This document shows, piece after piece, positions 7,558 to 15,375 of a DNA stretch of 19,927 bases. The notes under the pieces were generated by a model. It had not been told where the DNA came from and made no database searches. It saw only the letters and a program-made list of their open reading frames with translations. Within the stretch, counting starts at the first letter, position 1, and each line of letters starts with the position of its first letter. Made by a program: the position numbers and the translations under genes. Source of the DNA: Collimonas sp. UBA1456 (GTDB lineage: Bacteria; Pseudomonadota; Gammaproteobacteria; Burkholderiales; Burkholderiaceae_D); contig DCSW01000037.1 in NCBI GenBank assembly GCA_002325825.1, positions 1 through 19,927 of the forward strand, read 5' to 3'.

Positions 7558-8253
7558 TTAGTCTTCGGCTTTATTGAAACCATAGAACTTCTTGTATTTC
7601 TTGCCGTTGCCGCAGCTGCAATCATCGTTATGACTGATTTTCGGCGTTTCACGTTGGGTCGTGGTGAATTCCGATTTGCGGTGCGGCAGCCAGTAATGGT
7701 AAATCTCAGAAATTGCCGCCTCGACCTCCACCTTCAGCTTGTGACGTTGGACTGGGTCTTCGTGCAACGCCATTTCCTCTTCTTCCAGCTCTTCCGCGCC
7801 GAGTAGGTAAACTGGCAGCACTACCGTCGCCAGGTTCGAGTGCCAGATCTGTTCCCAGGCTTTAGCGCGCAGGTTGATGCCTTCCCAGAAACCCCAGGCC
7901 CAGGCTTCGCCGTCGAGCAGGTTCTTGTCTTCTTGCTCGCAGAATAACGGTTTGTATTCTTTCGGCGCGACTTCCAGCGTGACCGCGATTTCGTTCATGT
8001 AACGGACGATCAGGCCGACGATTTTTTTCGTATTCTTTGTCCGATTTGAATTTCGGCGCGTCCCTCAGTGACGGCCCCCACACGTGCGGTAACCATTCAC
8101 CTAGCAAGAGACTTGTTCCGGGCCGACCACCAGGACGGTCATATAGCCGTGCAGGCTATCCATGGTCATGCTGTCTTTAGCACAACGATCTGATAATAGA
8201 AAATCGTCCAGTTCGTCAAATTCTTTGTCTGAGAGGGGTTCGTCGAGATTCAT
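7558..8253 (-). pseudogene. Broken UPF0149 (YecA/YgfB) family protein with SEC-C motif
   Basis: Function is unknown in general; the C-terminal SEC-C zinc motif (DCSCGNGKKYKKFYG) resembles that of SecA. Read in pieces on the minus strand, the gene begins MNLDEPLSDKEFDELDDFL, continues SLHGYMTVLVVGPEQV, then EWLPHVWGPSLRDAPKFKSD, then IVGLIVRYMNEIAV and on to the SEC-C end. There are two shifts: one near 8101-8112, where the original frame meets TAG, and one extra base in a run of seven A on the coding strand (8022-8028). They cancel, so both ends share one frame over 231 codons. The 3' half, from 7998, stays open for 146 codons. Homopolymer slippage or a sequencing error is possible at the second site. 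Confidence 0.85.
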
Positions 8254-8346
8254 GGTGATAGCTACTTTAAAAATAGGGGATACGAATTTTATGATTGAAA
8301 TAGCTTCAAACTACAAAATATTTCACCAAATATTACAATTCTACTG

Positions 8347-9217
8347 CTAATATTTCCCTATAAAGCTGGCGAACCGTGGTATTCCACTTGGATTGCCGAC
8401 ACCGAATCAGCGATAAGTCACCAGGGGGTTCCCCAGCGCCGGCGGCGTTGGCCATCGGTTGAAGTTGCTACCCAGCTTAAATAGCAAGCCTTGCAGCGTT
8501 TCCACCAGCAGAGCGCCCATCATTCTTTGATGTTTTCCTTTGCTAGGCAGATAGGCGAAGATAGTCGATGATTCTTGCCTCGTCATCCTCTTGGATTTGT
8601 GGCTTGAGCAGGTCGTCGTTGCCTAGCTCTTGGTAAAACGAAGCGCCGCGACGCAGCATCTATTCTTCATAGCCTTTGCTGACGGTGCGTTGTAACGTAG
8701 CGTGATCGCCACCTTGGTTTGTTCGGCTGGCCTGTACCCATATGGCGTCTTCAGCTTGCGAATCAACTTTCGCAGCGCTTTCAGGTGTTGGTTAAAAGTG
8801 CCACCATTCTCAGGCAGGTCGAATACCATGAAGTGCATGCCGCTCCAGGTGCTGTCGTCTGGGGTGTCGCGGCGTGCGGTGGAACTTGATTGGATTTTCC
8901 GCGCCCGTCCCATAGTCCCCATCTGCCGGTGTTGTCGGTCAGCTGGCGGTGAACCATGGCGGGTGCGATCACAGTGACCGCCGCGCGTCAGCAACTGCTT
9001 GCCATCCCAATATCCGCTCACGCCGTCATATTTTCACTAACCCAGTACTCCGCAAGCTGGATGCCTGTGTGATAAGATTTGGCCAGCATCAAAGGCGGCG
9101 CCGTGTCAGCGCGGCAGTGGCGGTTGACGACATTAGCGACATTAGCGGCAGCAGGGCGCTGAACGATAGCACCGCGCAGAGGTTTGGTTTGCGTCGCGTT
9201 GCCAGTAACTGTTTCAT
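8347..9217 (-). pseudogene. Broken periplasmic ATP-dependent DNA ligase (LigE type)
   Basis: Intact relatives are minimal ATP-dependent ligases of about 270-290 residues with a signal peptide. Here the ATG at 9215-9217 starts a signal-like segment (hydrophobic core LCAVLSFSALLPLM, then ATA). A frameshift follows, then PLMLAKSYHTGIQLAEYWVSE. The nucleotidyl-lysine motif KYDG is hit directly: one A is missing in the run at 9031-9034. Downstream are YWDGKQLLTRGG, HFMVFDLPENGGTFNQ, YEE followed by an in-frame TAG, MLRRGASFYQELGNDDLLK, KGKHQRMMGALLVE, FKLGSNF, VTYR followed by TGA, then PRFASFIGKY and a stop at 8347. At least four shifts and two nonsense codons are present. Family assignment is from motif order. 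Confidence 0.85.
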
Positions 9218-9337
9218 GGCTGTGGCTTCGGTCGATGATAATAATGTGCTGACAACTATCATACAGACTCCAGTTGCATCTATTGGCTTTTCCACCTAAT
9301 CGTGGAGAAAGAAGTCGTAGGCGCTTACAATGTCGGG

Positions 9338-10188
9338 ATGACTACTTCGCCGCCAGTATCATTCTCTATCCCGACTCCAGATGCCGTACTGAACGCGCTC
9401 GACAGCATCGGCTTGCATGGCGACGGCCACCTGTTAGCGCTCAACAGCTATGAAAACCAGGTATATTAGATCGGTATGGAGAAGACGGCCCGCGGCTGGT
9501 AGCCAAGTTCTATCTGCTAGGACGGCTGGAGTGATGCCGCGATCCTGAAAGAATACGACTTCGTGAAGGAACTGGTGAAGCGCGAAATTTCAGTGGTCGC
9601 GACCTGGATCGCAGCGGATGACAACACGCTGCACCAATTCGATGGTTTCCGTTTTGCAGCATTTTCGCGCCACGACGGCCGCTCGCCGGAGCTGGAAGAC
9701 GACGCCACGTTGGAATGATCGTGGCGTGCTCTCGGGTGTGTATCCACGTAGTCGGTGGTTTGCATGTTTACCAGCAGCGCCCGACGCGCGATAGCGCTAG
9801 CTTTGGCGAGGGAGAAAGCGTGTGTTGCTGAACAGCAGCTCTGTCCCGAAGGATTTTCTGGAGGCCTTCGCAGTACCGTTAGCCAAGCGCTGCTGGGCGT
9901 GTTCCGTTACTTCTAACGCGCTGTTAGTGTCGGTGCATTGCGTTTGCATGGCAACTGTCACGGTAGAAATGTCTTGTGGACTGATGTCGGCCGGCATCTT
10001 TTCGATTTCGACGACAGTCGAATGGGGCCTGGTGACACAAGATTTGTGGATGTTGTCGTCCGATGAGCGCAAGGATAATTGTGCGGCAGATGATTTCTCT
10101 GCTGGTCGGATACGAAGATTTCTGTGATTTTGATACCCGCGAACTATATCTGGCCAAAGCGCTGCGCACATTACGCCCGATCAGATAT
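9338..10188 (+). pseudogene. srkA: 5' part of broken stress-response kinase SrkA (YihE/RdoA)
   Basis: SrkA is a cytoplasmic Ser/Thr kinase of the aminoglycoside-phosphotransferase fold linked to stress survival. From ATG 9338 the frame reads TPDAVLNALDSIGLHGDG and LNSYENQVY, then TAG where relatives have Gln. Other frames continue with LVAKFY, DAAILKEYDFVKELVKREI, FDGFRFAAFSRHDGRSPELE, LRLHGNCHGRNVLWTD, FDFDDSRMGP, QDLWMLLSDER, GYEDFCDFDTRELYLAKAL and RTLRPIRY. The catalytic-loop HGD is HGN here, which would remove the base Asp; the DFDD metal site remains. The gene stops abruptly at the word CAGATAT (10182-10188). Its missing end is on the other strand at 15376-15544. Confidence 0.9.
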
Positions 10189-10655
10189 ACACGCCGTAAG
10201 CCAGCATGGAAAGAATGCCAAGCCACGGTTTTGAGGGTTAACACCACTAGCCCCAAACCGACCTTGAGCAGAAAATGGAGAGAAATCAGGCCTGATCGCG
10301 GCTCAAGTGCTGGGCAGCGTCGACCGACAGCCAGGATGCCGCCAAGCTTCTTGTGGTTCAGGACAAACATCAAGCCGACCACCGCCTAGACAATGGTTGT
10401 CAACAACAGGGTCCCGCCGAAAGTGACGCCGCCGATTTCTCGATGTGCGGCATCGCGCTCGAACACGACCGCGACCGCGACGAAGGTCACCGCCCTTTAC
10501 GGCAACGCCGTGCCACATACCGCCGGTACCGTGCCGACTGCACTTTGTGTAATGACGAGGCGACGCCCGACCCATTCGATACTACTAACAAAATATTCAC
10601 ATGACAAATAGATGACGACGGCGGAGCCAAGCAATAATGCGATAGCGAGAATCAT
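10182..10655 (-). pseudogene. 5' part of broken Na+/Ca2+-type (CaCA) exchanger
   Basis: Intact relatives are inner-membrane cation/proton or Na+ antiporters with two repeats of five helices and GTALPES-type motifs. From ATG 10653-10655 the minus strand reads MILAIALLLGSAVVIYLS, CEYFVSSIEWVGRRL, ITQSAVGTVPAVCGTALP, then TAA in place of the motif's Glu. After VTFVAVAVVFERDAAHREIG come LLLTTIV, a TAG in place of Tyr, and AVVGLMFVLNHKKLGGILAV. After a frameshift it continues FLLKVGLGLVV and KPWLGILSMLAYGVYI. The gene breaks at 10182-10188. In reconstructed order it continues in frame at 15538 on the plus strand. It lies about 170 nt below a yybP-ykoY riboswitch, which suggests it exported Mn2+ (inference). 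Confidence 0.85.
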
Positions 10656-10824
10656 GCTTCCGCTCTTGCTTGGCTAACGGCGCGGACGACAAAACCGAAC
10701 GAAACGAGGAAAGTTATATTGAGTTTGTTTGCGGACAATGCCGGTGGCGATAGATAGACATAAAAATTCTGAGGACCGAGCGTTGAAGAATGGTGCAATG
10801 CCTTCGCGCGGGCGGGAAAAGCAA

Positions 10825-10955
10825 TGTATTATAGGCCTTGCCAAACCGTGCGGTCGTGCGTGCCATATAGCGTAAATTTGATGCAGCGCCAAGTATGTTG
10901 ATATGCGTTCTTCGAAAGTCTCGAAGGAAGCTACTCCCTCGTAAGATGGGCAATT
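10825..10955 (-). ncRNA. Probable yybP-ykoY (Mn2+) riboswitch
   Basis: On the minus strand the conserved GGGAGTAGC (10938-10930) is followed by a hairpin CTTCGA/TCGAAG, then CAACATACT with TGGCGC, then a stem region with CGACCGCACGGTTTGG and the 3' signature CAAGGCCTA (10840-10832). This order matches the yybP-ykoY aptamer, which binds Mn2+ and turns on Mn exporters and related membrane proteins. The outer P1 pairing is weak here, which may reflect decay. A C/G-rich stretch at about 10799-10818 could be the expression platform. The next gene downstream is the dead exchanger. Confidence comes from remembered consensus; no covariance-model search was run. Confidence 0.7.
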
Positions 10956-11192
10956 TTAACATCGAAATGTCAGCAACCGCCATGGCCGCTGGCGCGCCGC
11001 AAATATTGCCCAGCTCCCTCCTGGTCGACGACGATGTCAGTCAACAATCCACGCAAGTTGGCAATGAGAGGCGGCAAAATGGATAAAATGGACGCTTATC
11101 TGATTGTTGGTAGTATTCCCCTCCTTCTTTTCACCACAGGAACGCCGCGTATTTACCGCCGGCCAAGCTAGTTTGAAACGGAGTACATTTTT
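10956..11192. other. Promoter region between riboswitch and lpxO
   Basis: No gene recognised. This stretch must hold the promoter of the riboswitch-exchanger unit (minus) and of lpxO (plus). A short open frame here (10895-11086) resembles no family I know. ACGGAG at 11179-11184 is a plausible ribosome binding site for lpxO. Confidence 0.4.
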
Positions 11193-12095
11193 ATGAAATG
11201 GGCAGTAGTCAATATTTTTCTTCTGTCAGTGTTGTACGTCCACTTTCGTGGCAAGACGCGTCTGCCGTTCTTCCGCCAACTATTTGACCATTCGTCGATC
11301 ATGGCGCCGCTGAACATCTTCATGTATCTGTTTTCCAAGGTGCCGACCAACACGCCTTATCTGCCGACCAGCACCTTCAACGATCTGAATATTTTGGAAG
11401 ACAACTGGGAAACCATCCGCGATGAGGCCAAAGGATTGATCTGCCTAGAAAAAATTCGTGCAGCGGAAAAGAACGACGACGCCGGTTTCAACTCGTTCTT
11501 TAAAGCCGGTTGGAAACGTTTTTACCTTAAATGGTACGATGCCAGCCATCCGTCGGCAGAACAGTTCTGCCCGAAGACTGTAGAGCTGCTGCGCCGCACC
11601 CCAAGCGTCAAGGCGGCGATGTTTGCCGAGCTGGTGCCGGGCGGCACACTTAATCCGCACCGCGACCCATTTGCCGGTTCGCTGCGCTATCATCTCGGCC
11701 TGATCACGCCGAACGACGACCGTTGCTTCATCGAAGTCGATCAACAACGCTACAGCTGGCGTGATGGCCATGGCGTGGTGTTCGACGAAACCTACATTCA
11801 CTGGGCGCAAAATGGCACCGACACCAACCGCATCATCATCTTCTGCGATATCGAACGGCCGATGCGCTATAACTGGGCGCAGGCGATCAACCGCTGGCTC
11901 GGCCGCCACATAATGAGTGCCGCCGCCTCGCCAAACGAAACCGGAGACGAAACCGGCGACATCAACAAACTGTTCCGCTTCGTCTGGGTAGCTGGCCAAT
12001 ATCGCCGCCGCCTGAAAAAGTTCAGCAAGCCGCTCTATCTCTGCATCAAGTCCGGGCTGATCATCGGCGCGGTTCTTGGCATCATTTATCTTTGA
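11193..12095 (+). CDS. lpxO: Lipid A 2-hydroxylase LpxO (aspartyl/asparaginyl beta-hydroxylase family)
   Basis: LpxO is a membrane-bound Fe(II)/2-oxoglutarate dioxygenase that 2-hydroxylates a secondary acyl chain of lipid A, at the cytoplasmic face of the inner membrane. The 300-residue protein has an N-terminal hydrophobic segment (about 1-17) and a C-terminal membrane helix (about 283-300). The iron facial triad is readable as His156 and Asp158 in NPHRDPF and His203 in ETYIHWAQN, with Arg213 in TNRIIIFCD as the probable 2-oxoglutarate contact. FAELVPGGTLNPHRD, LRYHLGL and CDIERPM are family signatures. It is intact although flanked by pseudogenes and enclosed in the inverted segment, which argues that it is still under selection. 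Confidence 0.92.
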   Translation: MKWAVVNIFLLSVLYVHFRGKTRLPFFRQLFDHSSIMAPLNIFMYLFSKVPTNTPYLPTSTFNDLNILEDNWETIRDEAKGLICLEKIRAAEKNDDAGFNSFFKAGWKRFYLKWYDASHPSAEQFCPKTVELLRRTPSVKAAMFAELVPGGTLNPHRDPFAGSLRYHLGLITPNDDRCFIEVDQQRYSWRDGHGVVFDETYIHWAQNGTDTNRIIIFCDIERPMRYNWAQAINRWLGRHIMSAAASPNETGDETGDINKLFRFVWVAGQYRRRLKKFSKPLYLCIKSGLIIGAVLGIIYL

Positions 12096-12183
12096 GTCAG
12101 CTACCACGACAGCGTTAAGCGTGCAGGCTGGGAGTCCTAAAAAGGATACATGCCATAACGTGCCCCATTTTTCTGGCGTCTGC

Positions 12184-12222
12184 CGCTCTGAAGGGAATGA
12201 CCCAATCATTGCCTTCAGAGCG
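12184..12222. terminator. Long perfect hairpin between convergent lpxO and fahA
   Basis: CGCTCTGAAGG (12184-12194) pairs perfectly with CCTTCAGAGCG (12212-12222). After one G/G mismatch, AATGA (12196-12200) pairs with TCATT (12206-12210) around the loop CCCAA. That makes 16 bp in 39 nt. No T-run follows on either side. Its place between the lpxO stop and the fahA 3' end suggests a bidirectional terminator. Confidence 0.6.
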
Positions 12223-13379
12223 CGCGCCGGTAATACATTGCCGCTGATCGCACCAAAGTCAACCAGATAACCATTGTCCTAGCACTAGCTGGTCATGGCC
12301 ACCTCATCGCTATCCTGGATAAACGTGCACTAGCTGCCGTCAACCAACATCAGCGGATTTTTTCGTTCCACGTCAATTCCAGCAAGTTACCGTAGCTGCC
12401 AGGCGTGCTACCGCTGATCGTTCCGGAGCCCATCAGATCGCGCCGATGCAGGTATTGTGTCCGGATACCGTGTGGTTCGCCAACTGTTGCGCCATGCTCC
12501 AGTACATGCTCTTGAAATTGGTGCGGCAGATGGTACACGGCGGCGCACTCCGGCTTTCCTTGAGTGAAACCTGCAGTAGATGTCGTAACCGTTCTTGTCG
12601 TCTTGCTTCAGGTATGGTAACGGCTCCGATTGCTGCAGCGAATCAGCGACGCGGAACGTTTCCAGCACATCCATGCCGACCACCCATGGCGGGATCGACG
12701 TGGCGAATTACTTGCTGTTGAACGGGGCGAGCGGCACATATTTCCATTGCTGTAAATCGGGCGCGCTCTAGTCGTTGAGCAGTAATATCCCGAAAATATG
12801 CTGCCCGGCATTAACGCTGTCAATCAGCTCGCCCAGCGCATTGAACTGGCCGATGATGAGGCCGTTTCCAGTTCGAAATCGAGTTTGCGGCACGCGCCGA
12901 ACACCAGCGACTCGGCATTCGGAAACTTCAACTGGCCGTTGGGACGTTGCACCGGCGTGCCGCTGATCACCACTGAACTGGCACGACCATTATCGTCGAT
13001 CGGGATATGCAGCCAGTTTGGTAACAGCGCATTGGTCGGGCCGCGGGACATCTACCCGACTCTTGCGCGACAAATACCTTGGCGCGCAGCTCCTGGTTGT
13101 CGGCACGTAGCAGATTGCTGATCTCAGCGCGGGCACTGCGCCACGTCGGACGGCCCGATGCGATGAAGAGATTGAGGCTGAACTGGCGAAAAATTTCTGG
13201 CTTGAGTCTCAACAGGCCAGCCTCGGTTAGTACAGCCAGGTCAAAGATTTGATCGCCGATTGCCACACCAACCCCGCGGCGCTGAATCAGCAACCGTGCA
13301 GAACACACCGAACGACAGGTTCTAGATCGGAAAATACGATTCAAGCGGCGTCGGGATGCATCAGGTGGCGTCTTTCAAA
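12212..13379 (-). pseudogene. fahA: Broken fumarylacetoacetase
   Basis: FahA hydrolyses fumarylacetoacetate to fumarate and acetoacetate, the last step of tyrosine/homogentisate breakdown. Minus-strand pieces in order: FPI, TAG, NLSFGVF; VGVAIGDQIFDLAVLTEAGLL; SLNLFIASGRPTWRSARAEI; then a jump over about 45 residues, including the DFYSS-EHATNVG active-site segment, to NALLPNWLHIPI; GRASSVVISGTPVQRPNGQL; CRKLDFELE; LLLND followed by TAG; SAPDLQQWKYVPLAPFNSK followed by TAA; FATSIPPWVV; PLPYLKQDDKNGYDI; then DLMGSGTISGSTPGSYG and LLELTW. Several shifts and nonsense codons occur. The N-terminus is fused to the truncated hmgA end; both boundaries are approximate. Confidence 0.88.
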
Positions 13380-14353
13380 CAATTGTGCGGGCCGTCGCCA
13401 GGGATGAAATCGCCTGCCTTGGCGTCGCAGGAGCCATGGATCAGGCCCATGTATTCTCTCGTGACATTTTGATGGAACCAGGGCTGACGGAAGTATGTTC
13501 GGCCACTATCCAGCACGGCGGAAAAATTACGAAATCGACATTCACGGTGCCGGCAGTATCGGACGGCGACGTTAGCGCCGTGAATGTCGACGGATCAGGA
13601 TGATCTTAGCTAACCGTATTGATGGTTGAAGAGAGTCAAATCGTATCTGTACGAGGCATATTTTCCATGACAAGCTACCACATCCAGTGGCGAATGATCG
13701 ATGCGAGCCCAGCTCCGGTAACCGGAAAGCAGTGCCGTAGATTTTCGCAGATGGAGCTCGCGCCATACCATCCGGCAGTTCAATCCGGAAGCGCACCCTG
13801 CGTGGGATCGCTAGCATTTAATCAGTCTTGGTATCTAGCAGGCCCATTGCCGTTCTGACCAACAAACGTCGCCGCTGCGGCACGATTAACAGTTCGCCAT
13901 CGGTGTTGTAGAAAAAGCGATCATTTATCGAGCGAGTCGTCACGTACAGGTGAATCACAATGCGGACTTGCGCCGCCGGATCACCATTGCCGGCGAAGAT
14001 GACGATGCCACCGATGAAGTTGGTTGGCAGGTCATCTGCCGTGGCAGCAGTGGACTCCAGCTTAACTGGTTCGGCTGCGTATCGACAGCGGTGAACGATC
14101 CGCCGCTCAGCTGGCCGTGTTCGATTTTTTTCAAACTAATGATGCATCGTTTTGGGACGAATCTGGTATGGTCGGGAGCGCCGATTGTGCGCGCGTGCAG
14201 TGCAGTGAATGCGGTGCCGGAGAGTTATTTCTCATACAGAGGCAAGTAAGGGGTCTTTTGCGGCGAGTTCTGTGTAAGCAACAAAGCGGTCGTGCAAGAC
14301 CTCGTTAGCAAAGTCTTGCAGAAATCAGACTGATAGCGGAGCATGTTTTCCAT
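13380..14353 (-). pseudogene. hmgA: Broken homogentisate 1,2-dioxygenase
   Basis: HmgA opens the ring of homogentisate to maleylacetoacetate. From ATG 14351-14353 the strand reads MLRYQSDF, FANEVLH (shifted), LTQNSPQKTPYLPLYEK, TAA, LSGTAFTALHA, then NFIGGIVIFAGNGDPAAQ, IHLYVTTRSINDRFFYN, DGELLIVPQ, VRFRIELPDGMARA and YGTAFRLPELG. About 50 residues are then missing near 13705-13715 before HSPLDVVACHGKYA, and the gene goes on with HPDPSTFTALTSPSDTAG, VDFVIFPPCWIVAEH, RQPWFHQNVTREYMGLIHG, ending near PHNC. The last 60 or so residues are absent and fahA follows at once. Multiple shifts and nonsense codons. An hmgA-fahA operon is the normal arrangement. Confidence 0.88.
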
Positions 14354-14447
14354 TGGTTTTATCCTTAGCTCAAATTCTGACTCTGATGTGCAATCGTAGC
14401 GTGCGTATTGTCGCAAAGAAACTCATAAGATATTCGTCCTCCGGACA

Positions 14448-14470
14448 TTATGATTTTCTAAGAATCATAA
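14448..14470. promoter_or_regulatory. Palindrome between hmgA and lysR remnants
   Basis: TTATGATT (14448-14455) and AATCATAA (14463-14470) form a perfect 8-bp inverted repeat around 7 nt. It sits in the divergent hmgA/lysR gap, 59 nt before the lysR ATG, where a LysR-type binding site is expected. Both flanking genes are now dead. Confidence 0.45.
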
Positions 14471-14528
14471 AAATAGATATAAATTAAAATTATTTTTTAC
14501 TCTTAATAAATAATATAAAATTATCGCC

Positions 14529-14982
14529 ATGCATCGTCTTGAATCGCTGCGAGTATTTTTACAAGTCGCGAAATTAAACAGCTTCAGCCGCGCCGCCGAA
14601 CAGTTGGAGATGTCGAACGCGACGATCACCAATCATATCGGGGCGTTGGAGCAATATTTTGACATGCGTCTGCTCAACCGCACCGTCCGCAAGATCTCCG
14701 TAAAACTGATGACGGTCACAGCTGCTACCAGCGGGCGCAGCCCCTGCTGGACGATATGATGGAGCCGGGGACTCCCTGCAAGGACGGCGCCTGACGCCGC
14801 GGGAAATTTTGCGGGTCGATCTGATCGTGTCGCCAGCATTTACCTTGCGCCGACACTGGCCCGATTTAGCTCGATGTATCCCGAGCTGTCGATCTGGCTT
14901 AATGAGAAGAGATCTCCAGTTTTCGGCCAATGGCAGAGTGTTCGTCGATTTCGTTACAGAACTGTTCGCAGCGATCGAGTAA
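14529..14982 (+). pseudogene. LysR-type regulator with its middle removed
   Basis: The first 57 or so codons form a good LysR HTH: RVFLQVAKLNSFSRAAEQLE, then NATITNHIGALEQYF and LLNRTVRKIS. A frameshift near 14700-14705 follows; the sequence goes on as TDDGHSCYQRAQPLLDDMM, GRRLTPREILRVDL, and YPELSIWLNE after another shift. Around 14905-14925 it jumps to NGRVFVDFVTELFAAIE and TAA at 14980-14982, the typical LysR C-terminus. About 150 residues of the effector domain are missing. It is divergent from hmgA, so it may have controlled that operon (inference). Confidence 0.82.
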
Positions 14983-15043
14983 CGTTGCGTTTTTTACGCG
15001 CATGTTAATAAGCATCTTTACGTTTCATCTGCTAGGAGAAGTA

Positions 15044-15373
15044 ATGCATTGGGTCTATCTGTTGATTGCCATTGTCGCCGAAGTCGTCGCGACTAGCGCG
15101 TTGAAGGCCAGCGCCGAATTTACCCGGCTGGCGCCATCGATTGCGGTGGTGAGTGGCTATCTGATTGCCTTCTATTTTCTGTCGCTGACCTTGCGCACTC
15201 TGCCGGTGGCTATCGTTTATGCGATGTGGTCGGGTATCGGCATCGCGCTGATCGCCCTGGTCGGCTGGCTCGTGTTGAAGCAGAGTCTCGACACGGCGGG
15301 ATTGATTGGCATCGGCCTGATTGTCTCAGGGGTGCTGGTGATGAATATCTTTTCGAAATCCCTGTCGCACTAA
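15044..15373 (+). CDS. emrE: Small multidrug resistance (SMR) efflux protein, EmrE type
   Basis: This is a proton-coupled exporter of cationic drugs or quaternary ammonium compounds, working as an inner-membrane dimer. The chosen ATG gives 109 residues (EmrE has 110) and has AGGAG at 15034-15038, 5 nt upstream; a longer frame from 14930 would run through the lysR remnant and is rejected. There are four membrane helices. The essential Glu is Glu13 in IVAEVVATSALK, and YAMWSGIGIALIALVGW carries the family Trp and Gly pattern. The C-terminus IGLIVSGVLVMNIFSKS is also typical. Intact, and enclosed in the inverted segment. It converges on the srkA 3' fragment, with the two stop codons 2 nt apart. 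Confidence 0.93.
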   Translation: MHWVYLLIAIVAEVVATSALKASAEFTRLAPSIAVVSGYLIAFYFLSLTLRTLPVAIVYAMWSGIGIALIALVGWLVLKQSLDTAGLIGIGLIVSGVLVMNIFSKSLSH

Positions 15374-15375
15374 CT

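Noticed and set aside
8022..8028. Programmed frameshifting in the UPF0149 gene
   Set aside because: A second shift and a stop in the same gene, plus decay all around, make pseudogenisation simpler.
11445..12209. 254-codon minus-strand frame opposite lpxO
   Set aside because: It mirrors the codon pattern of lpxO, which has clear catalytic motifs; the antisense protein resembles nothing.
14930..15043. N-terminal extension of the SMR gene
   Set aside because: The extension lies over the lysR remnant; the internal ATG at 15044 has AGGAG and gives the family length.
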